Positions 43,102 through 50,715 of a stretch of 64,000 bases of DNA are shown piece by piece. Position 1 is the first letter of the stretch, and the number at the start of each line of letters is the position of its first letter. The position numbers and the translations under genes were made by a program. The notes under the pieces were generated by a model. That model ran no database searches. It was not told the DNA's origin and saw nothing but the letters and a program-made list of their open reading frames with translations. Origin of the DNA: Arthrobacter sp. 135MFCol5.1 (lineage in GTDB: Bacteria > Actinomycetota > Actinomycetes > Actinomycetales > Micrococcaceae); assembly GCF_000374865.1 (NCBI RefSeq), contig NZ_KB895455.1, positions 62,001 to 126,000 on the forward strand. The letters run 5' to 3'.

Positions 43102-43569
43102 ATGGCTGAAGCAACACTTTCCGGGGCCACCCACCCCATCCTGGAAAACGACTACGCCTCCGAATGGATGGGCATCGAGGTCCTCGCCCTCAGCGACGGC
43201 CACGCCACCATCCGGATGACCCTCCGGCAGGAAATGCTCAACGGCTTCGGCATGGCCCACGGCGGAATGATCTTCGCCTTCGGCGACACCGCCTTCGCCC
43301 TCGCGTGCAACCCCATCCAGCCTGCACCGGGCGAGGAAAACACCATCACGGTCGCGTCCGGCGTCGACATCAATTTCCTCAAGCCGGCATTCCGCGGCCA
43401 GGTGCTCACCGCCGTCGCGGACCGCCGCTCCAGCGCGGGGCGCAGCGGCCTGTACGACATCCAGATCTTCGCCGCCGACGCCGCCGCGGCCTCCGAAACC
43501 CACCCCAGCTCCCCGGGCGAGCTCATCGCCGAGTTCCGTGGACGCAGCCGCACCATCCCCAAGAAGTAG
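43102..43569 (+). CDS. paaI: Phenylacetate pathway thioesterase PaaI
   Basis: Hotdog-fold acyl-CoA thioesterase of 155 residues that releases CoA from stalled ring-hydroxylated phenylacetyl-CoA intermediates. The HGGMIFAFGDTAFALACN segment near residue 55 holds the catalytic aspartate; FLKPAFRGQVLTAVADRRS and GLYDIQIFAAD are the following strands. The C-terminal ~20 residues (ETHPSSPGELIAEFRGRSR) continue the typical PaaI end. It lies eight bases before paaK and shares its operon and operator. Confidence 0.92.
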   Translation: MAEATLSGATHPILENDYASEWMGIEVLALSDGHATIRMTLRQEMLNGFGMAHGGMIFAFGDTAFALACNPIQPAPGEENTITVASGVDINFLKPAFRGQVLTAVADRRSSAGRSGLYDIQIFAADAAAASETHPSSPGELIAEFRGRSRTIPKK

Positions 43570-43576
43570 GAAAACC

Positions 43577-44929
43577 ATGACCCTGCATGCCCCCGAAACC
43601 CCCGCCGCTGCCGGCATCGACCCAGGCCTGGACCGCGAAGAGACCATCTCCCGCGACGAACTCGAAGCCCTCCAGCTCAGCCGCCTGCAGCACACGGTGG
43701 CCTACGCCTACGACCGGGTCCCGCTGTACAAGCGCAAGTTCGACGACGCCGGCATCCACCCCAGCGACCTGCGCGAACTTGAGGACCTGGGCAACTTTCC
43801 CTTCACCACCAAGGACGACCTCCGCGCCGAGTACCCCTTCGGCATGTTCGCCGTGCCGCAAAGCGAAGTAGCCCGGATTCACGCCAGCTCGGGCACCACC
43901 GGCCGGCCCACCGTCGTCGGCTACACCAAGCAGGACCTGGCTGATTGGGCCAAGCTGGTGGCCCGCAGCTTCCGTGCCTCCGGCATCCGCCCCGGCATGA
44001 AAGTCCACAACGCCTACGGCTACGGCCTGTTCACCGGCGGCCTGGGCGCCCACGCGGGCGCCGAAGCCCTGGGCTGCACCGTCATCCCCATGTCCGGCGG
44101 CCAGACCGAACGCCAGATCCAGCTGATCCAGGACTTCAAGCCGGACGCCATCCTGGCCACCCCCACCTACCTGCTGACCATCGCCGACGCGATGGCGCAC
44201 ATGGGCATCGACCCCGCCTCCACCTCGCTGAAGTTTGCAGTCCTGGGCGCCGAGCCGTGGACCCAGGAGATGCGGCACGAGCTCGAAGTGATGATGGACA
44301 TCAAGGCCTGCGACATCTACGGCCTGTCCGAGGTCATGGGTCCGGGCGTCGCCGGCGAGGCGGTGGAAACCCAGGACGGCAGCCACATCTGGGAGGACCA
44401 CTTCCGTCCCGAGATCATCGATGCCTTCAACCCGGTGGCCGGCAAGGAGAACGTCCTGCGCGACGGCGAACACGGCGAGCTGGTCTTCACCTCGCTCACC
44501 AAGGAAGCGCTGCCGATCATCCGGTACCGCACCAAGGACCTCACCCGCCTGCTCCCGGGAACTGCCCGCCCCGCACACCGCCGGATGGGACGCATCACCG
44601 GCCGAAGCGACGACATGATCATCCTGCGCGGCGTGAACCTCTTCCCCTCCCAAATCGAGGAAATCGCCCTCCGCATCCCCGAACTCAGCCCGCACTTCCA
44701 GCTCGAGCTCACCCGGCCCGAGGGCCAGCGGATGGACCAGCTGACCGTCCGGATCGAACGCCGGGACACCGTCACCGTTGAACAGAGCACGACGGCGGCC
44801 CGCACCTTGAAGGAGCAGATCAAGATCCACGTGGGGTCCTCGTGCACCGTGGACGTAGTGGAACCGGGCTCGCTGGAGCGGTCCAACGGAAAGCTGCGCC
44901 GCATCTACGACCTCCGCCCGAAGGCTTAA
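43577..44929 (+). CDS. paaK: Phenylacetate-CoA ligase
   Basis: Activates phenylacetate to phenylacetyl-CoA with ATP, the first step of the aerobic hybrid route. 450 residues: LQHTVAYAYDRVPLYKRKFDD near the start, P-loop IHASSGTTGRPTVVGYT near residue 105, AYGYGLFTGGLGAHAGAEALG, DIYGLSEVMGPGVAGEA, and the hinge RGVNLFPSQIEEIALRIPEL. All are PaaK hallmarks. The ATG sits eight bases after the paaI stop; an earlier in-frame start would lie inside paaI. Confidence 0.95.
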   Translation: MTLHAPETPAAAGIDPGLDREETISRDELEALQLSRLQHTVAYAYDRVPLYKRKFDDAGIHPSDLRELEDLGNFPFTTKDDLRAEYPFGMFAVPQSEVARIHASSGTTGRPTVVGYTKQDLADWAKLVARSFRASGIRPGMKVHNAYGYGLFTGGLGAHAGAEALGCTVIPMSGGQTERQIQLIQDFKPDAILATPTYLLTIADAMAHMGIDPASTSLKFAVLGAEPWTQEMRHELEVMMDIKACDIYGLSEVMGPGVAGEAVETQDGSHIWEDHFRPEIIDAFNPVAGKENVLRDGEHGELVFTSLTKEALPIIRYRTKDLTRLLPGTARPAHRRMGRITGRSDDMIILRGVNLFPSQIEEIALRIPELSPHFQLELTRPEGQRMDQLTVRIERRDTVTVEQSTTAARTLKEQIKIHVGSSCTVDVVEPGSLERSNGKLRRIYDLRPKA

Positions 44930-44960
44930 TGGTTCCGGTGGCGCTGCGCCGTCCCCGGAC

Positions 44961-44982
44961 CTACCGACCGTTCGTGAGAAAC
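44961..44982 (+). promoter_or_regulatory. PaaR-type operator before paaR
   Basis: The left arm CTACCGACCG and first half of the right arm (TTCGT) match the site upstream of the thiolase gene; the distal end is diverged. It lies nine bases before the paaR ATG, so binding would give autorepression. Confidence 0.6.
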
Positions 44983-44990
44983 TAGCCACT

Positions 44991-45644
44991 ATGCCCAGCG
45001 CCAGCAGAACTGCCAGCACCGCCGATACCCCAGCCGCCCACGGAACAGCCGCCAACGGCACCAAGCGGGGCCGCCCCGGCTATGACCAGCAGTCTGTGCT
45101 GCGCATCGCCGTCGACGTCTTCAACCGGCACGGCTATGACGCAACCTCGATGGGCATCCTGGCCGAGAACCTGGGCATTTCCAAGTCCGCCATCTACCAC
45201 CACGTGCCGTCCAAGGGCGACCTGCTCAAGCTCGCGCTGGACCACGCCCTGGGCGGGCTTGAAGCCATCCTGGAGCAGCCGGAGGCCACTTCCGGGGCGG
45301 CCGATGCCCGGCTCGAGTTCGTGCTGCGGCAAACGGTGGCCGTGCTCGTGGAGCGCCTGCCGTTCGTCACCCTGCTGCTGCGCCTGCGCGGAAACACCGA
45401 GATCGAACGGGACGCCCTGGAACGGCGCCGGACCTTCGACCACAAGGTGGCCGGCCTGATTTCGGCTGCCCGCGACGAAGGATCGCTGCGCGCAGACATT
45501 GATCCCCGGACCGTCTCGCGCCTGCTTTTCGGCATGATCAACTCCATCGTGGAGTGGTACAAGCCGGGCGGTTCGCTGTCGCCGGAGAAGCTCGCCGACG
45601 ACGTCATCACCGTTGCGTTCGACGGCCTGCACAGCAAAGGATAG
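44991..45644 (+). CDS. paaR: TetR-family regulator PaaR
   Basis: Repressor of 217 residues: Thr/Ala-rich N-terminal tail, then helix-turn-helix (VLRIAVDVFNRHGYDATSMG, ILAENLGISKSAIYHHVPSK) at residues ~35-80, and a ligand-binding region with LRLRGNTEIERDALERRRTF. It follows paaIK in the same direction. Phenylacetyl-CoA is the known effector of PaaR proteins in related actinobacteria. Four palindromes with the same arms occur upstream of paaI, paaR, paaZ/thioesterase and the thiolase operon, defining the regulon. Confidence 0.88.
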   Translation: MPSASRTASTADTPAAHGTAANGTKRGRPGYDQQSVLRIAVDVFNRHGYDATSMGILAENLGISKSAIYHHVPSKGDLLKLALDHALGGLEAILEQPEATSGAADARLEFVLRQTVAVLVERLPFVTLLLRLRGNTEIERDALERRRTFDHKVAGLISAARDEGSLRADIDPRTVSRLLFGMINSIVEWYKPGGSLSPEKLADDVITVAFDGLHSKG

Positions 45645-45747
45645 GAGCCTGGTCCAGCACGCATCACCGCTGATAATAAGCGTGCTTGGTATTTTCCCGG
45701 CTCCCCCGCTACGGTGGTAGGAAGCCACCACCCGCAGGGAGGTCCTG

Positions 45748-46872
45748 ATGAGCCAGGCCAGTGATCGGCAGCGTTCCCGCCGCCTCCAGGCTGCAGCTGC
45801 CGCCGGAGTGCTCACGGCCGGCCTTGCACTGGGCGGCTGCACCGGAACGCCAAGTCCTCCGGTCCCCAGCAGTTCCTCCCCAAGCCCGGCACCGTCGTCG
45901 TCCGCGGGCAGTTCCGCCCCGGCTTCCGGGACGCAGGCACCGGGCGGCGACGCCGGCACCGCGGCGGGCAACCTGCCCCAACTCGTCGAGAACCTGTCAC
46001 CGTCCGTCGTCACCATTTTCACGCAGAGCGGTCTTGGCAGCGGCGTGGTGTACTCAGCGGACGGGCTGATCCTCACCAACGAGCACGTCATCCGTGGTGC
46101 CACCACAGTGGAAGTGGGCTTCGCCGACGGGCAACGCGTCGAAGGGACCGTAAAGGCAAGCGACGCCGTCACCGACCTGGCACTGGTGCAGGCCAAACGC
46201 ACCGGCCTGCCGAAACCGACCTACCAGACCAACCTGCCCAAAGTGGGCGAGGGCGCCCTGGTCCTTGGCTCACCCCTCGGGTTTGAGAACACGGCCACCG
46301 CCGGCATCATTTCCGGGCTTCACCGCTCCATCCCAGGCTCCGCATCCAACAGCCTCTCCCTGGTGGACCTGATCCAGACGGACGCACCGATCAGTCCGGG
46401 CAACTCCGGCGGCGCCGTGATCAACATGCGCGGCGAGGTGATCGGCATCAGTGAGGCCTACATTCCGCCGTCCGCGGGCGCCGTTTCGCTGGGCTTTGCC
46501 ATTCCCGCCGCTACCGCCGTGGACGTGGCGGAGGAACTGCTGGCCAGCGGCACTGCGAAGCATGCCTACCTCGGCCTGACTCCGGGCGAGCTTACGGCTC
46601 AAATTGCGGACCAGCTGGGCATCCAGGGCGGATCCGGGGTGGTGGTGCTCGCAGCCGACACGGACGGACCCGCGGGACGGGCAGGAATCCGGCCCGGCGA
46701 CGTCCTGCAGTCCATGGAGGGCGTGGAACTCACCACGCCTGAGAAGCTCCTGGCGGAACTGCGCAAGCGCAACCCCGGCGACACCGTAGGCTTCAAGGTC
46801 AAGCGCGGCGACCAAAGCCTGGACATCAAGGTGGACCTCACCGACAGGCCCGCCACCAATACCACCCGATAG
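45748..46872 (+). CDS. HtrA/DegP-type serine protease lipoprotein with PDZ domain
   Basis: Extracytoplasmic quality-control protease of 374 residues. Signal peptide ends in lipobox ALGGC, so it is probably lipid-anchored rather than membrane-spanning like most actinobacterial HtrA. Catalytic triad: His in LILTNEHVI, Asp in AVTDLALVQA, Ser in ISPGNSGGAVINM. The C-terminal PDZ domain runs GRAGIRPGDVLQSMEGVEL to GDTVGFKVKRGDQ. ATG has GGGAGG before it. It forms a pair with the following small acidic gene (14-base gap). Its place among paa genes appears incidental. Confidence 0.92.
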   Translation: MSQASDRQRSRRLQAAAAAGVLTAGLALGGCTGTPSPPVPSSSSPSPAPSSSAGSSAPASGTQAPGGDAGTAAGNLPQLVENLSPSVVTIFTQSGLGSGVVYSADGLILTNEHVIRGATTVEVGFADGQRVEGTVKASDAVTDLALVQAKRTGLPKPTYQTNLPKVGEGALVLGSPLGFENTATAGIISGLHRSIPGSASNSLSLVDLIQTDAPISPGNSGGAVINMRGEVIGISEAYIPPSAGAVSLGFAIPAATAVDVAEELLASGTAKHAYLGLTPGELTAQIADQLGIQGGSGVVVLAADTDGPAGRAGIRPGDVLQSMEGVELTTPEKLLAELRKRNPGDTVGFKVKRGDQSLDIKVDLTDRPATNTTR

Positions 46873-46886
46873 GAAAGGAAAAGCAG

Positions 46887-47192
46887 ATGAGCCACCCAAA
46901 GGAAGAACCCGAGGCAGGGTACATCGTTCCGGATCCCTCGAAGCTCCGCGAAGACATCGCCGGTGATTCAGGTGACGAGGCCAACGCAATCCGCTTCAGT
47001 GAGGAACAGGCCCTGATCGAGGAACAGTCCCACGGCATCCGTCCGGACACCTACAGCGTCCCGCCGGGAGGCCCCACCATGGACGAGGCCAGGGGCAACA
47101 TGGACCTCTCGGACCGCAGCGAAGAAGGCCACGGTACCGGGCGCGAGGATGACAGCAGCGACGACGGCCTGCACGGCGGCGCCGAAAGCTGA
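46887..47192 (+). CDS. Acidic hypothetical protein, 101 residues
   Basis: Hydrophilic protein rich in Asp, Glu, Gly and Ser: GYIVPDPSKLREDIAGDSG, FSEEQALIEEQSHGIRPDTY and a disordered tail EGHGTGREDDSSDDGLHGG. No signal peptide or known domain. GGAAAGGAAAAG lies before the ATG. It is translated directly after the HtrA protease and ends at a strong terminator, so it may be functionally tied to the protease; that is inference from order. Confidence 0.65.
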   Translation: MSHPKEEPEAGYIVPDPSKLREDIAGDSGDEANAIRFSEEQALIEEQSHGIRPDTYSVPPGGPTMDEARGNMDLSDRSEEGHGTGREDDSSDDGLHGGAES

Positions 47193-47213
47193 CACCAAGG
47201 TCAAACGTTCCAT

Positions 47214-47264
47214 AAACCGCAGCAGGGGCGCCCCGATGAGACCGGGGCACCCCTGCTGCGGTTT
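47214..47264. terminator. Bidirectional intrinsic terminator
   Basis: AAACCGCAGCAGGGG pairs with CCCCTGCTGCGGTTT across a short GC inner part, followed by TTTTG. It lies between the convergent acidic gene and the VOC gene and works in both directions. Confidence 0.9.
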
Positions 47265-47277
47265 TGTCCCTTGGCGC

Positions 47278-47685
47278 CTAGACCTGGTATTCCGGATTCG
47301 CCACGAGGTTCTGGTGGACGCAGAGGATGTTGTGCTCGGTGTCCATGAACCACGCGCATTTTTCGGATTCCGTGGTGCAGATGTGGTTTTCCGTCCTCAG
47401 GGTGGGAAGGTCATAGTCCTGGAACATCACGCCCCTGGCCTCCATGTCACGGACGGTCCCCTCAATGTCGGCTACCTCGAAGCTCAGCGCTGTGTGCTCG
47501 GAGTGCTTGCCATCGGAGACGGGCATCAGCTGCAGCATGGGGCCGCCGTCGGTGCCGAGTAATTCGCTTCCATCGTCTGTCATTCCGCGGTGCGGGAGTC
47601 CGAGCTTTTCGGTGTAGAAGCTGCGGGCGCGGGCTGCGTCGTCGACTGGCAGGATGGTTGTGGCTGTGCTCATTCTAAGGTTCAT
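47278..47685 (-). CDS. VOC family protein
   Basis: Glyoxalase/bleomycin-resistance-fold protein of 135 residues: TTILPVDDAARARSFYTEKL, GGPMLQLMPVSDGKHSEHTALSF and a closing MDTEHNILCVHQNL. ATG is well supported by GTAGGAGGTGG. Codons upstream of this ATG read through a gene-free stretch and were not used. Function unknown. Its upstream region is the 4+4 inverted repeat array behind paaZ, so read-through from paaZ would have to cross that structure. Confidence 0.82.
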   Translation of the reverse strand: MNLRMSTATTILPVDDAARARSFYTEKLGLPHRGMTDDGSELLGTDGGPMLQLMPVSDGKHSEHTALSFEVADIEGTVRDMEARGVMFQDYDLPTLRTENHICTTESEKCAWFMDTEHNILCVHQNLVANPEYQV

Positions 47686-47745
47686 GTGGCCACCTCCTAC
47701 GGGCAGAATCTTACGCCCGGGCTGCCGGAAAAGCCCCTCCCCAAT

Positions 47746-47974
47746 ACGCCCGCTCACCTTCGACCCCCAAACCCAAAACGCCCGCTCACCTTCGACCCCC
47801 AAAACCCAAACGCCCGCTCACCTTCGACCCCCAAAACCCAAACGCCCGCTCACTTTCCCGAAAGAAGTGAGCGGGCGTTCCGGTGGAAGCCGCAGGAAGT
47901 GAGCGGGCGTCCCGGTGGAAGCCGCCAGAAGTGAGCGGGCGTTCCGGTGGAAGCCGCCAGAAGTGAGCGGGCGT
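47746..47974. repeat. Inverted tandem-repeat array, four 12-base cores facing four complements, 32-base period
   Basis: ACGCCCGCTCAC occurs at 47746, 47778, 47810 and 47842; its complement GTGAGCGGGCGT at 47867, 47899, 47931 and 47963. Every step within each half is exactly 32 bases. Spacers on the left are near-identical 20-mers (CTTCGACCCCCAAAACCCAA); those on the right are a different near-identical 20-mer (TCCGGTGGAAGCCGCCAGAA). All eight cores could pair at once as four 12-base stems separated by symmetric 20-base internal loops. It ends seven bases from the paaZ stop codon. Confidence 0.95.
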
Positions 47975-47980
47975 CCCGGG

Positions 47981-50092
47981 CTACTTTTCGACGAGGGTGA
48001 GGACGTCGTAGGTGGCCACGATGTCGTCATTCTGGTTGGTCAGGACGGCGTCCCAGGCCACCTCGCCATATTCGTCCGTTTCGCGCGGGGTGATCTTCTT
48101 GGCCGTGAGGGTGACCCGGATTGAATCACCGGCGGCAACGGGGGTGATGAAGCGCAGGTTCTCCAGGCCGTAGTTGGCCAGCACGGGGCCCGGGGCGGGT
48201 TCCACGAACAGTCCTGCGGCCCAGCTCAGCAGCAGGTAGCCGTGTGCCACGATGCCCGGGAAGAACGGGTTGGCTTCCGCCGCTTGCTGGTTGGTGTGCG
48301 CGTAGAACGTGTCGCCCGTGGACTCCGCAAAAGCGGTAATGTCCGCCAGCGTGACCTGCCGCAGGTCAGAGCGGACGGCATCGCCGATCCTTAGCGTGGC
48401 GAGTGATTTCCGGAACGGGTGCGCGCCTTCGGTTTCCACGGTGAAGTTGCGGTCCGCACCGGTATGCCAGACGCCGGTGACGGCGGTGAGCATGTTGGGT
48501 GAGCCCTGGATGGCGGTGCGCTGCATGTGGTGCAGCACGGACCGGATGCCACCGAGTTCCTCGCCGCCGCCGGCGCGCCCCGGGCCACCATGGACGAGGT
48601 GCGGCACCGGTGATCCGTGGCCGGTGGACGAGCGGGCGTCCTCCCGGTTCAGCATCAGGACGCGGCCGTGGTGCGCAGCGATTCCGGTGACCAGTTCCCG
48701 GGCCACCGCGGGGTCGTTGGTGCAGACCGAGGCCACCAGGGAGCCGCCGCCGCGGGCGGCAAGGCGGACGGCGTCGGCCAGGTCGCGGTAGCCGATCACG
48801 GACGATACCGGTCCGAATGCTTCGAGCGAGTGGATTGCGTCCGCTTCGGGGTTGTCCCAGTTCAGGACGACCGGGGCCATGAACGCCCCGCCGACCACCA
48901 CGCCGGTGGTTCCGTCGGCCGAGGTGACCGACGGCGAATCGAGGGTTCCGTACGCAAGCTCACCGCCGGCGTCGAGCATGGACTGGACGGCCGCCCGGAC
49001 GTCCTTCAACTGTTCCACGGACGCCAGTGCGCCCATGGTGACGCCCGCGCCGCGGGGGTCGCCCAGGACGATGCGTTCCGAGATGCGCTTGCCGATCGCG
49101 GCGGTGACGGCGGAAACCAGTTCCTGCGGCACGATGGCGCGGCGGACGGCGGTGCACTTCTGCCCGGCCTTGACGGTCATTTCGGTGACTACGGACTTGA
49201 CGAACGCATCGAATTCCGGTGTGCCCTCCACCGCGTCAGGGCCAAGGATGGCAGCGTTCAGGGAGTCCGTCTCGGACGTGAACCGCACTCCGCCCTCCAC
49301 CACGTTCGGGTGCGCCTTGAGCGATTTGGCGGTGGAAGCCGAACCGGTGAAGGCGACGAGGTCGCGGTAGTCCAGGACGTCCAGCAGCCCGCGGACGGAA
49401 CCTGAAATAAGCTGCAGCGACCCTGCCGGCAGGATGTTGGATTCAACGATGGCCTTGACCACGGCCGCAGCAACGTAACCGGTGGGGGTGGCAGGTTTGA
49501 CGATGGTGGGGACGCCGGCCAGGAAGGCAGGGGCGAACTTTTCCAGCATCCCCCAGACCGGGAAGTTGAAGGCGTTGATCTGGACGGCAACACCGGGAAT
49601 GCGGGTGTAGATGTGCTCGCCGGCGAAGGAGCCGTCCTTGGACAGCACCTCCATGGGCCCGTCCACCACTACCTGGGAGTTGGGCAGTTCGCGCCGGCCT
49701 TTGGAACCGAAGGTGAACAGCACGCCGATGCCGCCGTCGATGTCCACCACGGAGTCGATCTTGGTGGCACCGGTCTGGAACGAGAAGTTGTAGAAGTGCT
49801 CGCGGCGGGCGTTCAGGTACTGCGCCAGTTCCTTGAGCTTGAGGGCGCGCTGGTGGAAGGTCAGCTTGCCCAGTTCCGCCTGGCCAGTGGTGCGGCCGTA
49901 TTCGACGACGGCGGCCAGGTCCAGGCCCTCCGTGCTGACCTTGGCCAGGATTTCCCCTGTGCTCGCATCCCGGACGGGCACCGCGGAAGCCGACGAGCCG
50001 GCGTCGGGCGTCCACCAGGCATCCTTGACGAAGCTGGGCACTGTCTCCACGGTGTCGACCGTGGCCTGGGGAGCTGTGGCTGTGGTGGTCAT
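47981..50092 (-). CDS. paaZ: PaaZ: bifunctional oxepin-CoA hydrolase / 3-oxo-5,6-dehydrosuberyl-CoA semialdehyde dehydrogenase
   Basis: Opens the oxepin-CoA ring and oxidises the resulting aldehyde. 703 residues in two domains. The aldehyde dehydrogenase part (to ~520) has GVAVQINAFNFPVWGMLEKF, AFTGSASTAKSLKAHP and catalytic cysteine in VKAGQKCTAVRRAIVP near residue 300; MAPVVLNWDNPEADAIHSLEAFG follows (in part). The C-terminal MaoC-like hydratase part has ITAFAESTGDTFYAHTN and FPGIVAHGYLLLSWAAGLF. ATG lies 45 bases from a PaaR-type site shared with a divergent thioesterase gene. The repeat array starts right after its stop. Confidence 0.95.
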   Translation of the reverse strand: MTTTATAPQATVDTVETVPSFVKDAWWTPDAGSSASAVPVRDASTGEILAKVSTEGLDLAAVVEYGRTTGQAELGKLTFHQRALKLKELAQYLNARREHFYNFSFQTGATKIDSVVDIDGGIGVLFTFGSKGRRELPNSQVVVDGPMEVLSKDGSFAGEHIYTRIPGVAVQINAFNFPVWGMLEKFAPAFLAGVPTIVKPATPTGYVAAAVVKAIVESNILPAGSLQLISGSVRGLLDVLDYRDLVAFTGSASTAKSLKAHPNVVEGGVRFTSETDSLNAAILGPDAVEGTPEFDAFVKSVVTEMTVKAGQKCTAVRRAIVPQELVSAVTAAIGKRISERIVLGDPRGAGVTMGALASVEQLKDVRAAVQSMLDAGGELAYGTLDSPSVTSADGTTGVVVGGAFMAPVVLNWDNPEADAIHSLEAFGPVSSVIGYRDLADAVRLAARGGGSLVASVCTNDPAVARELVTGIAAHHGRVLMLNREDARSSTGHGSPVPHLVHGGPGRAGGGEELGGIRSVLHHMQRTAIQGSPNMLTAVTGVWHTGADRNFTVETEGAHPFRKSLATLRIGDAVRSDLRQVTLADITAFAESTGDTFYAHTNQQAAEANPFFPGIVAHGYLLLSWAAGLFVEPAPGPVLANYGLENLRFITPVAAGDSIRVTLTAKKITPRETDEYGEVAWDAVLTNQNDDIVATYDVLTLVEK

Positions 50093-50136
50093 CGTTGACG
50101 GGTCCTTCCAACGCTGGGGCAGGCAAACAACAGTCA

Positions 50137-50158
50137 TTACTGACCGTCCGTTCGGTAA
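50137..50158. promoter_or_regulatory. PaaR-type operator between paaZ and the second thioesterase gene
   Basis: Arms TTACTGACCG and CGTTCGGTAA with two central bases; this is the best match among the four sites in the window. It lies in the 140-base divergent gap, next to TAATATATTC, and could control both directions. Confidence 0.78.
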
Positions 50159-50232
50159 TATATTCACCATACATGAAGTGCCGTGCCGCACACTAGAAGG
50201 CCGGGACTGAAATGGATACCGAAGGAGAACGA

Positions 50233-50673
50233 ATGAGAGCCCCACACGAGGATTCCGGCGACAACCAGCCGTCGCAGCATGAACTCTGGAAAATCACGCT
50301 GGGCGAGCTGGACGAAAAGATGGGCGTGAAGATCCTGGAGGAGTCCGTGGAGCGGGTGGTGGCCACCATGCCGGTGGAGGGAAACCGGCAGTCCTTCGGC
50401 CTGCTGCACGGCGGCGCTTCCCTGGCCGTCGGCGAGGCCGTGGGCTCCTGGGCCGCCGTGATCCACGCGAGCACCATGGGCAAGACCGCTGTGGGGGTGG
50501 ACGTATCCGCCACCCACCACCGGTCCGCACGGGAGGGCCAAGTCACCATCACGGCCACGCCTATCCACCTGGGCGGCACACTGACCACGCACGAGGTGCT
50601 GATCACCAACGAGGCGGGCCAGCGGCTCTGCACCCTGCGCATTACAAACCTGCTGATGCGGCGCCACAAGTAA
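50233..50673 (+). CDS. Hotdog-fold thioesterase, PaaI/MenI type
   Basis: Acyl-CoA thioesterase of 146 residues with LGELDEKMGVKILEESVERV, the active-site region FGLLHGGASLAVGEAVGSWAA (in part) and GQVTITATPIHLGGTLTTHEV. The E in GEAVGS is the MenI/YdiI-type catalytic residue, unlike the Asp of the other PaaI at 43102. It is divergent from paaZ under the same operator, which suggests a phenylacetate-linked role. ATG with GGAGA five bases before it is preferred over one seven codons earlier. Confidence 0.85.
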   Translation: MRAPHEDSGDNQPSQHELWKITLGELDEKMGVKILEESVERVVATMPVEGNRQSFGLLHGGASLAVGEAVGSWAAVIHASTMGKTAVGVDVSATHHRSAREGQVTITATPIHLGGTLTTHEVLITNEAGQRLCTLRITNLLMRRHK

Positions 50674-50674
50674 C

Positions 50675-50715
50675 GGTGGTTGAGCCCGTCCCCGGTGGTT
50701 GAGCCTGTCGGAACC
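50675..50715. repeat. Two tandem copies of a GGTGGTTGAGCC element
   Basis: GGTGGTTGAGCCCGTC (50675-50690) is followed by GGTGGTTGAGCCTGTCGG plus AACC (50694-50715). From memory, intergenic repeats of this type (GGTGGTTGAGCCTGTCGAAACC and its complement) are abundant in Arthrobacter-like genomes. They fill the gap between the convergent thioesterase and protease genes. Confidence 0.7.

Noticed and set aside
47746..47974. CRISPR-like array (12-base repeat, 20-base spacers, regular 32-base period)
   Set aside because: Spacers within each half are near-identical rather than unique, repeats change orientation in the middle and are too short, and no cas genes are present.
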